A stretch of DNA of 64,000 nucleotides from Companilactobacillus bobalius. Its GTDB lineage: Bacteria; Bacillota; Bacilli; Lactobacillales; Lactobacillaceae. Positions 37,846 through 46,762 of this stretch are shown here, piece after piece. The notes beneath the pieces are model-generated. The model ran no database searches. It was not told where the DNA came from and was given only the letters and a program-made list of their open reading frames with translations. The stretch is from positions 310,001-374,000 of the forward strand of contig NZ_LNUA01000031.1 in NCBI RefSeq assembly GCF_009764355.1. The letters run 5' to 3'. The translations under genes were made by a program, and so were the position numbers. Position 1 is the stretch's first letter; each line of letters begins with the position of its first letter.

Positions 37846-38580
37846 CTACTCCGCTCTCTTTGCTGAGATTATCAGCATCATTGGTCTTCTAAACTCATCC
37901 TTCATTCCAGGAATATCTAACAAATGTTTTGGTGGCGTGGGTTCTTCTAAGCCTTTTAGTGTAAATCCATTTTGTAACAGTGTATTTACATAAGTCGTTA
38001 AAGTCTTGTGATATTTAACAACTTTGTGGTTTAAGAAATCAGCTTCTCGTTTGCCTTCTTCAAAGTAGTGATCGACAGGCCAGCAGGCTATTTCTCCGTT
38101 CTCATCATAAAACCATTCCTGGTTGCCATAGGCTGTGAAGATGGGATGTTCAACAGAGAAGACGAATGCTCCATTTGGGGATAAGCTGTGTCTAACTTTT
38201 TGACAAATAAGATTGAAATCTGGAGTGTAATGCAAGGCTAGGGAACTGATAACGATATCGAAACTATTTTCGGGAAAGTCGATATCTTCCATTGCCATTT
38301 TTTGGTAATGAACGTTGTCGTAATGATTCTTTTCCTGAGCCACTTTGAGCATGTTCTCAGATAGATCGATTCCTAAAACTGATTTTGCTCCATTTTGTGC
38401 TGCATAAATATCATGCCAGCCAAAGCCACAACCGATATCTAGAACTCTTTTGTCGTGAAAATCGGGTAGCATTTTTTGAAAGGTTGGCCATTCTCCAGCA
38501 GCTTTTAAGCCTTCAACAGAACGTGGAAATTTACTGTAGGCTTCAAAGAAACTTTTATCATCGTATTCATTTTCTTCCAT
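37846..38580 (-). CDS. Class I SAM-dependent methyltransferase
   Basis: 244 residues. Rossmann-fold motifs: I, VLDIGCGFGWHD near 47-58; II, VLGIDLSENML near 70; post-motif FDIVISSLALHY near 110. Resembles small-molecule (UbiE/tellurite-resistance-like) methyltransferases; substrate unknown. Flanked on both sides by the same 39-base direct repeat, which might mean it arrived as, or was duplicated from, a small cassette. Confidence 0.85.
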   Translation of the reverse strand: MEENEYDDKSFFEAYSKFPRSVEGLKAAGEWPTFQKMLPDFHDKRVLDIGCGFGWHDIYAAQNGAKSVLGIDLSENMLKVAQEKNHYDNVHYQKMAMEDIDFPENSFDIVISSLALHYTPDFNLICQKVRHSLSPNGAFVFSVEHPIFTAYGNQEWFYDENGEIACWPVDHYFEEGKREADFLNHKVVKYHKTLTTYVNTLLQNGFTLKGLEEPTPPKHLLDIPGMKDEFRRPMMLIISAKRAE

Positions 38581-38604
38581 GAATAGTTCATCTCTTTTGT
38601 TAGG

Positions 38605-38643
38605 TTTTAAATAACCATGGTTCTATGTAAAATAGTGGAAACG
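38605..38643. repeat. Direct repeat 5' of methyltransferase gene
   Basis: TTTTAAATAACCATGGTTCT plus ATGTAAAATAGTGGAAACG, partner of 37805-37843. Its end overlaps the left arm of the structured element at 38634-38718. Confidence 0.65.
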
Positions 38644-38718
38644 AGCTATGTAGGCCAGATTCCTGTGCAATTCTGATACTTAGGCAAATCCTCGTGAGCT
38701 GACCGCCTCTGTTCCACT
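38634..38718. repeat. Multi-hairpin intergenic element (family 2, copy 2)
   Basis: Arms AGTGGAA / TTCCACT, inner hairpin CAGATT / AATTCTG, then TTAGGCAAATC and GTGAGCT, the two short blocks shared with the element at 3980-4091. Confidence 0.5.
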
Positions 38719-38720
38719 CT

Positions 38721-40100
38721 CTATCTTTTTACTAGTTTAACGACTGTTTCAACGTGTGGTGTTTGTGGGAACATATCTACTGGTTGTAAATAAACGACTT
38801 TATAGCGTTCCGCTAATCTTACTAAATCTTTAGCTAAGGTTGATGGGTTACATGAAACGTAAACTAACTTATCAACTGGGTTGCGATTTAGTGTTGTGAT
38901 CATGCTGCCTTCTAGTCCGGTTCTTGGTGGATCTACGACAATTGAGTTGACGTTGATGCCATCTTTTAATAATTCTGGATAGATTTTGTAAGTTGATCCG
39001 ACGTAGTAGTCAGCATTTTCTACTTCATTTAATTTGGCATTTGCTTTGGCGTCTTCGATAGCTTCGGGAATAATTTCAATTCCGTAAATATGCTTAACGG
39101 TCTCTGACATAGTAATACCGATTGTTCCAACTCCACAATATGCATCTAGAAGGATATCTCTTTGAGTTGGTTCTAGTGCTTGGTTAACAAGGTCATACAA
39201 TTTATCAGTTTGAAGTGAATTTAATTGTAGAAAGGCACGTGGTGAAAAGTTGAAAATATAGCCATTGATATCTTCTTGGAGATATTCGTCACCCCAGAGT
39301 AATTTAGTTTCATCACCCCAAACGGCACCTTGATCTTCCTTATTAATATTTTGAGAAATTGAACTAACTTCAGGAATTTCTTCTTGAATACGTTCAATTA
39401 ATTGTCGTTCTTTGATAAATTTTGGTGAACGAGTAATGAAGGTAACTTGAAGTTGGTTAAATTCAACTGATTCACGAATGACAATCATGCTGAGGATTCC
39501 TGATTTTTGTTTAGGATTGAAAACGGGGATTTCCAAGTCTTTAATGATTTCAACAATCTTGCGCATGGCCGACATAGTTAGATCCATTTGTGTTGGCATT
39601 TCAGTTAAATCAACTAATTCTTGTGTGCCTGTTTTGTAAAGTCCACAACGGATTTCGCCATCTATCTCTTGAATAGGGAATTGAGCTTTGTTACGATATT
39701 TTTCTTGTTGAACTGAGGCTACAGTTGGACGAATGTTGTATTTTTCATAAGCGTAAGGTTTGTATTTTTCGAGTGATTCACGGAGAATATCGGCCTTAAA
39801 TTTTAATTGGTCTTCATATTTAATATGAGCAAAATCCAAACCACCAACTTTGTCAGCTAAGGCAGGTGTCTCAGGATTTCTGAAGCGACTAGCTTGTCTG
39901 ATTTTGTGAATACGGCCATTTAGAAAACGAGGGTGCACATCAGTGACTTCACAGACGATGACATCTTCGGGAACAGCTTTTGGTACAAAGACGATGACAT
40001 GCTTGAAAAAACCGATGCCTTCGCCATTTATACCGATTCGTTTGATAGTTAGTGGAAATTTGTCACCAACTTTTAGTTCTTGAGTTATATTTGTATCCAT
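38721..40100 (-). CDS. rlmD: 23S rRNA (uracil-C5)-methyltransferase, RlmD/RlmCD type
   Basis: 459 residues from ATG 40100 with AAAGGA before it; the frame is open further upstream but that part overlaps recX. N-terminal TRAM domain (about 1-65, FPLTIKRIGINGEGIGF), SAM motif LDAYCGVGTIGI near 310, VDPPRTGL near 400 and nucleophile Cys in YVSCNPSTLAKDL near 425. The cysteine cluster that binds an iron-sulfur centre in enterobacterial RlmD is not present (RFRNPETPALADKVGG at that place). Divergent from recX. Confidence 0.9.
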   Translation of the reverse strand: MDTNITQELKVGDKFPLTIKRIGINGEGIGFFKHVIVFVPKAVPEDVIVCEVTDVHPRFLNGRIHKIRQASRFRNPETPALADKVGGLDFAHIKYEDQLKFKADILRESLEKYKPYAYEKYNIRPTVASVQQEKYRNKAQFPIQEIDGEIRCGLYKTGTQELVDLTEMPTQMDLTMSAMRKIVEIIKDLEIPVFNPKQKSGILSMIVIRESVEFNQLQVTFITRSPKFIKERQLIERIQEEIPEVSSISQNINKEDQGAVWGDETKLLWGDEYLQEDINGYIFNFSPRAFLQLNSLQTDKLYDLVNQALEPTQRDILLDAYCGVGTIGITMSETVKHIYGIEIIPEAIEDAKANAKLNEVENADYYVGSTYKIYPELLKDGINVNSIVVDPPRTGLEGSMITTLNRNPVDKLVYVSCNPSTLAKDLVRLAERYKVVYLQPVDMFPQTPHVETVVKLVKR

Positions 40101-40166
40101 AATTTTTCCTTTGAATGTTTTTGCGATAAACTTACACTTGAGTATAACATGTGAGGTAATAATATT

Positions 40167-40937
40167 TTGGCAAAAGTTACGAAAATTCAGGCCCAGAAAC
40201 GTAAGGGACGTTACAATATCTATCTTGATGGCAAGTATGCTTTTCCTGTAGCGGAGACTACTTTGATCGAATTTCGTCTGATGAAAGATGTAGAATTGAC
40301 CGATCAACAAGTTGCGGAGATTGAACATCGAGAGAATGTAAATAAGGCTTATGGTGATGCAGTTAATTATTTGAGTTACCAATTGCGAACAGAAAAAGAA
40401 ATCAAAGAGTATCTATATAAGAAGGAATATCACAAAGATGCTGTCGAATTCACACTTGAAAAGTTGCGTAATCTACATTATTTGGATGATGCTAGTTATG
40501 CTAAGAGTTTTATCACCGATCAATTACGGATGACCGCTAATGGACCTAAGATAATTGAGCAAAAATTGTTTCAAAAGGGTGTGCCGGACAATATCATTCA
40601 GGATAGTTTATTTGATATTGATCAGGATGTTCTATTGGAGAATGCTATTGAATTTGCTAAGAAACAAGCTCGAAAACAAAAACGAGCCTCATTCCAACAA
40701 ATGCTGACAAAGATTCGTCAGAGTTTATATCAAAAGGGTTTTAATAGTGAGATTACTAACGAAGCTATTAAGAAATTAGATTTAGAAGTCGATGAAGATG
40801 AGGAACTTGATAAATTAAAGAAAATGATTGAAAAAGTTCAGCATCGTTATGATACGCAAGCTAAATTGATTAATTATTTAATGACTAAAGGCTACCATTA
40901 CGATGAGATCAAGCGTGTTTTAGACGCTAACAATTAA
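40167..40937 (+). CDS. recX: Regulatory protein RecX
   Basis: 256 residues, long Gram-positive form. TTG start supported by GAGGT nine bases upstream. Three tandem three-helix repeats typical of RecX (YQLRTEKEIKEYLYKKEYH near 77-95, LDDASYAKSFITDQLR near 106-121 and KIRQSLYQKGFNSEIT near 187-202). Modulates RecA filaments. Confidence 0.93.
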   Translation: MAKVTKIQAQKRKGRYNIYLDGKYAFPVAETTLIEFRLMKDVELTDQQVAEIEHRENVNKAYGDAVNYLSYQLRTEKEIKEYLYKKEYHKDAVEFTLEKLRNLHYLDDASYAKSFITDQLRMTANGPKIIEQKLFQKGVPDNIIQDSLFDIDQDVLLENAIEFAKKQARKQKRASFQQMLTKIRQSLYQKGFNSEITNEAIKKLDLEVDEDEELDKLKKMIEKVQHRYDTQAKLINYLMTKGYHYDEIKRVLDANN

Positions 40938-41015
40938 CTGTTTATCTTTCAATCGTTTCACAGCTCTGTTATACTTTTTTTGGATAAGATTTAGGTTTAG
41001 AAAGCTGGGTAAGTT

Positions 41016-41549
41016 ATGCAAGTTCCTAGAGAAGGGGATTACGTAGCAATCCAGAGTTATAAGCATGATGGTCATTTACATCGTACTTGGCGTGAAACAA
41101 TGGTGCTAAAGACAAGTGAGAATGAGATTATCGGTTGTAATGAGAATACTCTTGTCACAGAAGCAGACGGACGTCGTTGGGTAACTAGAGAGCCAGCATT
41201 AGTCTATTTTCATAGAAAGTACTGGTTCAACATCGTTACTATGATTCGGAATAGTGGAGTGTCCTATTATTGCAATCTAGCAACACCGTTTGCCTTAGAT
41301 AAAGAAGCCATTAAATATATTGATTATGATTTAGATGTTAAGGTTTTTCCGGATGGAGAAAAAAGACTACTCGATGTAGACGAGTATGCGGCACACAGTA
41401 AAATGTGGAATTATCCACCAGAAATAGATACAATTTTACATTATAATGTCGACGTTTTAATTGATTGGATCGATAAGAAGAAAGGCCCATTTTCACAGGC
41501 CTATGTTGATCTTTGGATGCAAAGATATGAGGAACTGTCACACCATTAG
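41016..41549 (+). CDS. DUF402 nucleoside tri-/diphosphate phosphatase
   Basis: 177 residues, begins [19 protein letters not shown], the usual start of the Firmicutes DUF402/YgaC family. Conserved [24 protein letters not shown] and [17 protein letters not shown] blocks, the last with the acidic metal-binding residues. Related staphylococcal protein hydrolyses nucleoside tri- and diphosphates. AAGCTGGGT ribosome site region upstream is weak. Confidence 0.9.
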   Translation: MQVPREGDYVAIQSYKHDGHLHRTWRETMVLKTSENEIIGCNENTLVTEADGRRWVTREPALVYFHRKYWFNIVTMIRNSGVSYYCNLATPFALDKEAIKYIDYDLDVKVFPDGEKRLLDVDEYAAHSKMWNYPPEIDTILHYNVDVLIDWIDKKKGPFSQAYVDLWMQRYEELSHH

Positions 41550-41567
41550 GATTGCTATATCCTAGTA

Positions 41568-41592
41568 AGATCACCTATAGGTGGTCTTTTTT
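41568..41592 (+). terminator. Terminator after the DUF402 gene
   Basis: AGATCACC / GGTGGTCT with a short TATA loop and six T. Confidence 0.88.
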
Positions 41593-41613
41593 AGTATTCG
41601 GGAGGATAAGATA

Positions 41614-42504
41614 ATGGAGCTACGTGTTTTAAATTATTTTTTGATGATTGCGCGTGAAGAGAATATTACTAGAGCAGCTAATTTGTTGCATGTTAGCCAA
41701 CCAACACTTTCACGGCAGATTGCAGCTTTGGAAGAAGAATTGGGAACAAAACTGTTTGTTCGTCAAAGTCACAAAATAACTTTAACCGAAGATGGCTTAT
41801 TGTTGAGACGTCGGGCTGAAGAGATGCGTCAACTAAGCGACAAAATCAAAACAGAAATGTCTGAAGACAAAGCTGAGATTGCTGGTGAAATTTCTATTGG
41901 CGGTGGTGAACTTCGAAGTATGAATGAATTGGCTCAGATTATGACTGCATTTCGTCAGCAATATCCACTAGTAACTTTCAAAATTCAAAGTGGTAACTCT
42001 AAGGATACTAAATGGGGAATCGAACAAGGACTACTGGATTTAGGTCTATTGATTGAACCTGTCAGCACTGAAAAATATGATTTTGCTAGAATGCATCCAG
42101 TTGAACAGTGGGGTGTTATGACACCAGTCGATTCATCGTTGGCTAAATTTGATTACATAGAGTCAAAAGATTTGAGAAATCAGACATTGATTTTATCTAA
42201 AAGCAGACCGATGGAAAGTGAATTGAATTATTGGTTTGGGAGTGATTTGAAGAAAATTCACGTTGCTGCTAATTACAATTTGCTCTACAATGCGGTGATT
42301 ATGGCTAGAGCTGGTCTGGGTAGTGTCTTGTGTCTGAAGTTGGATGCTCATTATGAAGGAATGAAGTTTATTCCTTTGAAACCGGCTTTAACTTATAATT
42401 CTGTCTTGGCTTGGAAAGCTGATCAAATAACGGCTCGTAATGTGTCGGCTTTTATTGATTTTGCTAAGGAATACCTAGAAGGTATTTCAGATGATGAAAA
42501 ATAA
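41614..42504 (+). CDS. LysR-family transcriptional regulator
   Basis: 296 residues from ATG 41614; GGAGG lies eight bases before. Winged HTH at 1-60 (ITRAANLLHVSQPTLSRQIA) and a substrate-binding effector domain to residue 290. Classic LysR size. Target unknown; the aldo/keto reductase and amidohydrolase downstream are candidates. Confidence 0.92.
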   Translation: MELRVLNYFLMIAREENITRAANLLHVSQPTLSRQIAALEEELGTKLFVRQSHKITLTEDGLLLRRRAEEMRQLSDKIKTEMSEDKAEIAGEISIGGGELRSMNELAQIMTAFRQQYPLVTFKIQSGNSKDTKWGIEQGLLDLGLLIEPVSTEKYDFARMHPVEQWGVMTPVDSSLAKFDYIESKDLRNQTLILSKSRPMESELNYWFGSDLKKIHVAANYNLLYNAVIMARAGLGSVLCLKLDAHYEGMKFIPLKPALTYNSVLAWKADQITARNVSAFIDFAKEYLEGISDDEK

Positions 42505-42537
42505 GCATTATACATTTCATATAAGTGGTTTGATAAT

Positions 42538-42570
42538 ATAGATGTTCCGTTAAGGGATGTCTATTTTTTT
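42538..42570 (+). terminator. Terminator after the LysR gene
   Basis: ATAGATGTTCC / GGGATGTCTAT with G-U pairs, GTTAA loop, seven T. Confidence 0.75.
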
Positions 42571-42586
42571 GTAGGAAAGATTAATT

Positions 42587-42937
42587 ATGAACAAAAAAGA
42601 AGTTAGTCAAAAATATCGGATTCCGGTTGAAGTTCTTGATGAATATGAATCTTGGGGATTATGCAATGTTGTCAAATACGTGATGGGTGAATGGCAATAT
42701 GATAATCAGGATCTGGAGCGTCTAAGTACAATCATGGCTTTGCACGATGTCGGCTTCAGTAATAAAGAAGTTGAGCAGTATATGCGTTTGCTATTAGAAA
42801 CACCTAATTCTAAGCAAACACGAATTGATTTTTTAACAAAGAAACGTAAGTCGAAGTTAGACGAGATTCATTTGCAAGAAAAACAGTTGGAACGAATCGA
42901 TTACTTGCGTCATGAAATAAATGAGAGGAAGTTTTAG
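42587..42937 (+). CDS. MerR-family transcriptional regulator
   Basis: 116 residues: N-terminal winged HTH (KEVSQKYRIPVEVLDEYESWGL) degenerate relative to typical MerR, then DLERLSTIMALHDVGFSNKEVEQYM and a dimerisation coiled coil to the C-terminus. No metal-binding cysteines at the tail. Two bases separate it from the aldo/keto reductase gene, which it probably controls together with itself. Confidence 0.82.
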   Translation: MNKKEVSQKYRIPVEVLDEYESWGLCNVVKYVMGEWQYDNQDLERLSTIMALHDVGFSNKEVEQYMRLLLETPNSKQTRIDFLTKKRKSKLDEIHLQEKQLERIDYLRHEINERKF

Positions 42938-42939
42938 TT

Positions 42940-43950
42940 TTGGATTATCGCAAACTAGGTAACACTGGATTAGACGTTTCACGAATTTGTTTGGGAACCA
43001 TGGGCTTTGGACGTCCGGAAACAGGCGTTTTTCCTTGGGCTGTCGATTATGATAAAAGTGAACAAGTAGTTAAAAAGGCCTTGGATTTGGGAATCAATTT
43101 CTTTGATACAGCTAACATTTATTCTTATGGTGACAGTGAAGAATTTTTAGGAAAAGCACTGAAAAAGTATGCTAATCGTGATGAGGTTGTAGTTGCTACG
43201 AAGGTATTCTTCAGTCAATCTGATAAACCTAATCAACATGGATTATCACGTAAGGCTATCATGACTCAAATTGATAAAAGTTTGAAACGTTTAGATATGG
43301 ATTATGTTGATTTGTATATCATTCATCGTTGGGACTACAACACTCCAATCGAAGAAACAATGGAAGCTTTGCATGACATAGTTAAATCAGGTAAAGCTAG
43401 ATATATTGGAGCTTCAGCTATGTATTCTTGGCAATTTGAAAGAGCCCAAGCTGTTGCAAGAGAACATAATTGGACCGAATTTGTATCGATGCAAGATCAT
43501 CTAAATCTCTTGTACCGTGAAGAAGAGCGAGAAATGTTGCCACTTTGTGAGGATGAAAATATTGCAGTAACTCCCTATAGTCCTTTAGCTTCCGGACATT
43601 TAACACGTCCAACTTGGAATGGTGGAACTAAGCGAGCACAAACTGATAAAGTAGCTGAAAGTAAATATGATAATGCGGAACAAAATGATATGGAAATCGT
43701 TAAACGAGTTTCAGAAGTGGCTGCTAAACATCATGTTACGATGGCTCAAGTTGCTATTGCTTGGCTATTGCAAAAGAAACAGGTTGTGGCTCCAATTATA
43801 GGCGCAACTAATCCGGATCATTTGGCTAGTTCGGTTGATGCTTTGAATGTTAAATTGGATAATGAAGATGTTAAATATATGAAAGCACCATATTTGCCAC
43901 ATAAGTTGGTTGGTGCTTTTACTAAAGAAGAAAATGATTTTACACGTTAA
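42940..43950 (+). CDS. Aldo/keto reductase
   Basis: 336 residues, TTG start with GAGAGGAAG upstream. Catalytic tetrad visible: Asp and Tyr in NFFDTANIYSYG near 50-60, Lys in VVATKVF near 85, His in YIIHRWD near 127; NADPH-binding PIIGATNPDHL near 285. Reduces an aldehyde or ketone; natural substrate unknown. Linked to the MerR gene and an amidohydrolase. Confidence 0.92.
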   Translation: MDYRKLGNTGLDVSRICLGTMGFGRPETGVFPWAVDYDKSEQVVKKALDLGINFFDTANIYSYGDSEEFLGKALKKYANRDEVVVATKVFFSQSDKPNQHGLSRKAIMTQIDKSLKRLDMDYVDLYIIHRWDYNTPIEETMEALHDIVKSGKARYIGASAMYSWQFERAQAVAREHNWTEFVSMQDHLNLLYREEEREMLPLCEDENIAVTPYSPLASGHLTRPTWNGGTKRAQTDKVAESKYDNAEQNDMEIVKRVSEVAAKHHVTMAQVAIAWLLQKKQVVAPIIGATNPDHLASSVDALNVKLDNEDVKYMKAPYLPHKLVGAFTKEENDFTR

Positions 43951-43976
43951 TAATTAATAGGAAAGGTGGAAAAATT

Positions 43977-44888
43977 ATGAATCAAAAATTAGATATTTTT
44001 GCACACGTTTTGCCAACCAATCTGTTGAAAAGTATTAAGAAAGATGTCCCCAGTATTATTGAGGACAATCTTTTTTTGCAGATTTCCTCTTTGACTGATT
44101 TAAAATTACGTCATCAAAACTTTCCTCAGGATGTTAAACAAATTATTTCAAATGTTAATTTGAATCCTGAAGATTATTTTGATGGAGAAAAGTCTGCTCA
44201 AATGTGCGGGGATGCTAACGATGAAATGATACAGATTCAAAAAGCTAATACTGATATTTTTGAGTCAGTCGTGGCAATGGTACCCATGAACAATTTAGAC
44301 GAAGCTGTTAAAATCATTCAACAAGTCTCACAAAATCCGTCTTTAGTGGGAATTCAGCTTTTTACAAGAGCTTTAGGAAAATCGATTGCTGATCCAGAAT
44401 TTGAAATAGTATTCAAAACGGCTGCTGAGTTAAATGTGCCGATTTGGTTGCATCCTGTATTTGATGGTAGAAAACCAGATAACAATTTGACTTTCAGTTG
44501 GGAATACGAATTAACACAGGCAATGTATCAACTGGTTTTAGCTGATTATTTTGAAAAGTATCCCAATTTGAAGATAATTGTTCATCATGCTGGAGCAATG
44601 GTTCCGTTTTTTGCCGGTCGGATTAAATATACTTTGCCTAAGTATTATGAGGATTTTAAAAAGTTTTATGTTGATACAGCAATTTTAGGTAATTCCAAAG
44701 CCTTGGAATTGGCACTGGATTTTTATGGTCCAAAACACCTAGTCTTTGGAACGGATGCACCTTTCGCAGTGATGCCTAATGGAGCAACCCAGGAGATTAT
44801 GCAGGCAATTGATGAAATGAATATTTCTGACATTCAAAGAAATGGAATTTATCGCGATAATTTTATTAATTTGTTAAAGGAGAAATAG
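43977..44888 (+). CDS. Amidohydrolase family protein (ACMSD-like TIM barrel)
   Basis: 303 residues. Metal-site elements: DIFAHVLP near 6-13, IWLHPVFDGR near 160, KIIVHHAGAMVPF near 200 and VFGTDAPF near 262. The first motif lacks the second His of DxHxH, as in some decarboxylase-like members. Closest general family is Amidohydro_2 (decarboxylases and lactonases). GAAAGGTGG precedes ATG. Ends one base before the first of three phosphatase genes. Confidence 0.85.
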   Translation: MNQKLDIFAHVLPTNLLKSIKKDVPSIIEDNLFLQISSLTDLKLRHQNFPQDVKQIISNVNLNPEDYFDGEKSAQMCGDANDEMIQIQKANTDIFESVVAMVPMNNLDEAVKIIQQVSQNPSLVGIQLFTRALGKSIADPEFEIVFKTAAELNVPIWLHPVFDGRKPDNNLTFSWEYELTQAMYQLVLADYFEKYPNLKIIVHHAGAMVPFFAGRIKYTLPKYYEDFKKFYVDTAILGNSKALELALDFYGPKHLVFGTDAPFAVMPNGATQEIMQAIDEMNISDIQRNGIYRDNFINLLKEK

Positions 44889-44889
44889 C

Positions 44890-45462
44890 ATGACAAAAAA
44901 ACTTTATTTGATGCGCCATGGGCAAACTCAATTCAATGAGTTACATAAGATTCAAGGAGCCTGCGATTCGCCACTAACTCAGAAAGGTATTAACGATGCC
45001 AAAAAGGTTGGCCAATATTTCAAAGAACATCAATTAACTTTTGATCATGCCTATTCATCAACCCAGGAACGAGCATCTGACACTTTGGAATTAGTAACTG
45101 ATCAACCATATCAACGCCTCAAGGGATTAAAGGAATGGAATTTTGGCGTCTTTGAGGGTGAAAGTGAAAAGCTTAATCCTAAACCTGATCCTAAGGTTGG
45201 TTCGTATGGCGATTTCTTTGTACCTTATCAAGGAGAAGCTGCTAGTGAAGTACAAACTAGAGTTAATCAAACATTAACCGATATTATGGAACAAGCCGAT
45301 GACGGTCAAAATATCCTAGCTGTCAGTCATGGTGGAGCAATTCATATGTTTACTTTGAAGTGGATCACAGAAAGACTGCCACATATTACTAATTGTTCAG
45401 TAATTGAATTTGAATATGATCAAGGTATTTTCAAATATCAGAAAACGATTGAAGTGAATTAA
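44890..45462 (+). CDS. Histidine phosphatase family protein, tandem copy 1
   Basis: 190 residues. Catalytic motif LYLMRHGQTQFN (phospho-acceptor His) at 5-16, SSTQERASDTLELVTDQPYQ near 57-76, ECG-equivalent Glu in WNFGVFEGE near 86 and second His in AVSHGGA near 140. Phosphoglycerate mutase-like fold; usually small-molecule phosphatases. Followed by two paralogues sharing the SSTQERASD block. Confidence 0.9.
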   Translation: MTKKLYLMRHGQTQFNELHKIQGACDSPLTQKGINDAKKVGQYFKEHQLTFDHAYSSTQERASDTLELVTDQPYQRLKGLKEWNFGVFEGESEKLNPKPDPKVGSYGDFFVPYQGEAASEVQTRVNQTLTDIMEQADDGQNILAVSHGGAIHMFTLKWITERLPHITNCSVIEFEYDQGIFKYQKTIEVN

Positions 45463-45463
45463 A

Positions 45464-46048
45464 ATGACTAAAACTTTATACTTAATGCGTCACGGACAGA
45501 CACAATTTAATGCTTTAGGTAAGATTCAAGGAGTATGCGATTCACCTTTAACTTCGAAGGGAATTGCTGATGCCAAAAAAGTTGACCAATATTTTAAAGA
45601 TAACCAAATAGAATTTGATCATGCTTATTCTTCAACTCAAGAACGGGCTTCTGATACTTTGGAGTTAGTAACTGACCAACCTTATCAGCGTTTAAAAGGT
45701 TTGAGGGAATGGAACTTTGGATTATTCGAGGGTGAGAACCAACGACTCAATCCTAAATATGATCCTAAAATTGGTTCAGTCGGCGATGCCTTTGTTCCAT
45801 ACGGTGGGGACTCGGCCGATGACGTGCAGATACGGATGGTAAGAGTTTTAACCGAAATTATGGATCGTAAAGATAATCAAAATGTTTTGGTTGTGGGACA
45901 TGGCGCATCAATCTATTTGTTCTTGAAAAATTGGATTCCACTAGAGGAAATCGTCAAGCACGTAGAAATGAAAAATTGTTCCGTTTTGAAGTTCGAATTT
46001 GCGGATGACAAATTTAAATATCTTAAGACAATCAATGTGGTAGATTAA
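45464..46048 (+). CDS. Histidine phosphatase family protein, tandem copy 2
   Basis: 194 residues, begins one base after copy 1. Motifs LYLMRHGQTQFN, identical SSTQERASDTLELVTDQPYQ, WNFGLFEGE and VVGHGAS. Clearly a duplicate of its neighbour; the C-terminal third differs most. No ribosome site of its own stands out, so translational coupling is likely. Confidence 0.9.
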   Translation: MTKTLYLMRHGQTQFNALGKIQGVCDSPLTSKGIADAKKVDQYFKDNQIEFDHAYSSTQERASDTLELVTDQPYQRLKGLREWNFGLFEGENQRLNPKYDPKIGSVGDAFVPYGGDSADDVQIRMVRVLTEIMDRKDNQNVLVVGHGASIYLFLKNWIPLEEIVKHVEMKNCSVLKFEFADDKFKYLKTINVVD

Positions 46049-46133
46049 TTTAAACTTTCGTCTTGGTTTTGTAGTTCTAAAAGTAAAAGTCGCGTATCCT
46101 AGGCGTATATCAGATTTGGGGAGAAAAATTGAG

Positions 46134-46709
46134 ATGAAAACACTATATTTGATGCGCCATGGTCAAACGCTTTTTAATAAGCTAGAAAAAACACAGGGAG
46201 CTTGTGATTCACCTTTAACAGCTAAGGGAATTGAGGATGCCAAAACTGCAAAGCAATTTTTTGAAGAACATCAAATGCACTTTGATCACTGCTTTTCGTC
46301 AACACAGGAGCGTGCTTCCGATACTTTGGAATTAGTAACTGATCAACCTTATCAACGTTTGAAGGGGGTCAAAGAATGGGACTTCGGTATTTTTGAAGGT
46401 GAGAGTGAGACACTTTTGCCTAAAACTTACTATACTGATGGATCTTATGGCGACTTCTTCGTTGAATTTAATGGTGAGTCGGCTACAAAATTTCAGGCTC
46501 GTGTTATTAGGACTCTTAAGGAAACGATGGCACAAGTATCTGATGGTGAAAATACATTAGTAGTCTGTCATGGAGCGGTGATGTTGATGTTTATGCAGTC
46601 ACTATTTTCGATGGAGAAAATTGCCAAAGAAATTAGCTTTCATAACTGTGCCGTGCTTAAATTAACTTTTGATAATAATAAGTTTGAATTTGTTGAACAA
46701 GTAAAATAA
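46134..46709 (+). CDS. Histidine phosphatase family protein, tandem copy 3
   Basis: 191 residues from ATG 46134; GGGGAG about 10 bases upstream. Motifs LYLMRHGQTLFN, SSTQERASDTLELVTDQPYQ, WDFGIFEGE and VVCHGAV. The most diverged of the three, separated from copy 2 by 85 bases that could hold a promoter. Ends at a strong terminator. Confidence 0.9.
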   Translation: MKTLYLMRHGQTLFNKLEKTQGACDSPLTAKGIEDAKTAKQFFEEHQMHFDHCFSSTQERASDTLELVTDQPYQRLKGVKEWDFGIFEGESETLLPKTYYTDGSYGDFFVEFNGESATKFQARVIRTLKETMAQVSDGENTLVVCHGAVMLMFMQSLFSMEKIAKEISFHNCAVLKLTFDNNKFEFVEQVK

Positions 46710-46715
46710 TTCATA

Positions 46716-46749
46716 ACAAAAAAGCAGCCATTTTATTGGCTGCTTTTTG
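46716..46749. terminator. Bidirectional terminator, phosphatase cluster / sulfur operon
   Basis: AAAAAGCAGCCA / TGGCTGCTTTTT with a six-base loop; ends both convergent transcripts. Confidence 0.93.
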
Positions 46750-46762
46750 TTAGGGGTTATTA

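Noticed and set aside
40101..40382. Longer N-terminus for the rRNA methyltransferase
   Set aside because: The extra frame overlaps recX on the other strand; AAAGGA and the TRAM-domain start fit ATG 40100.
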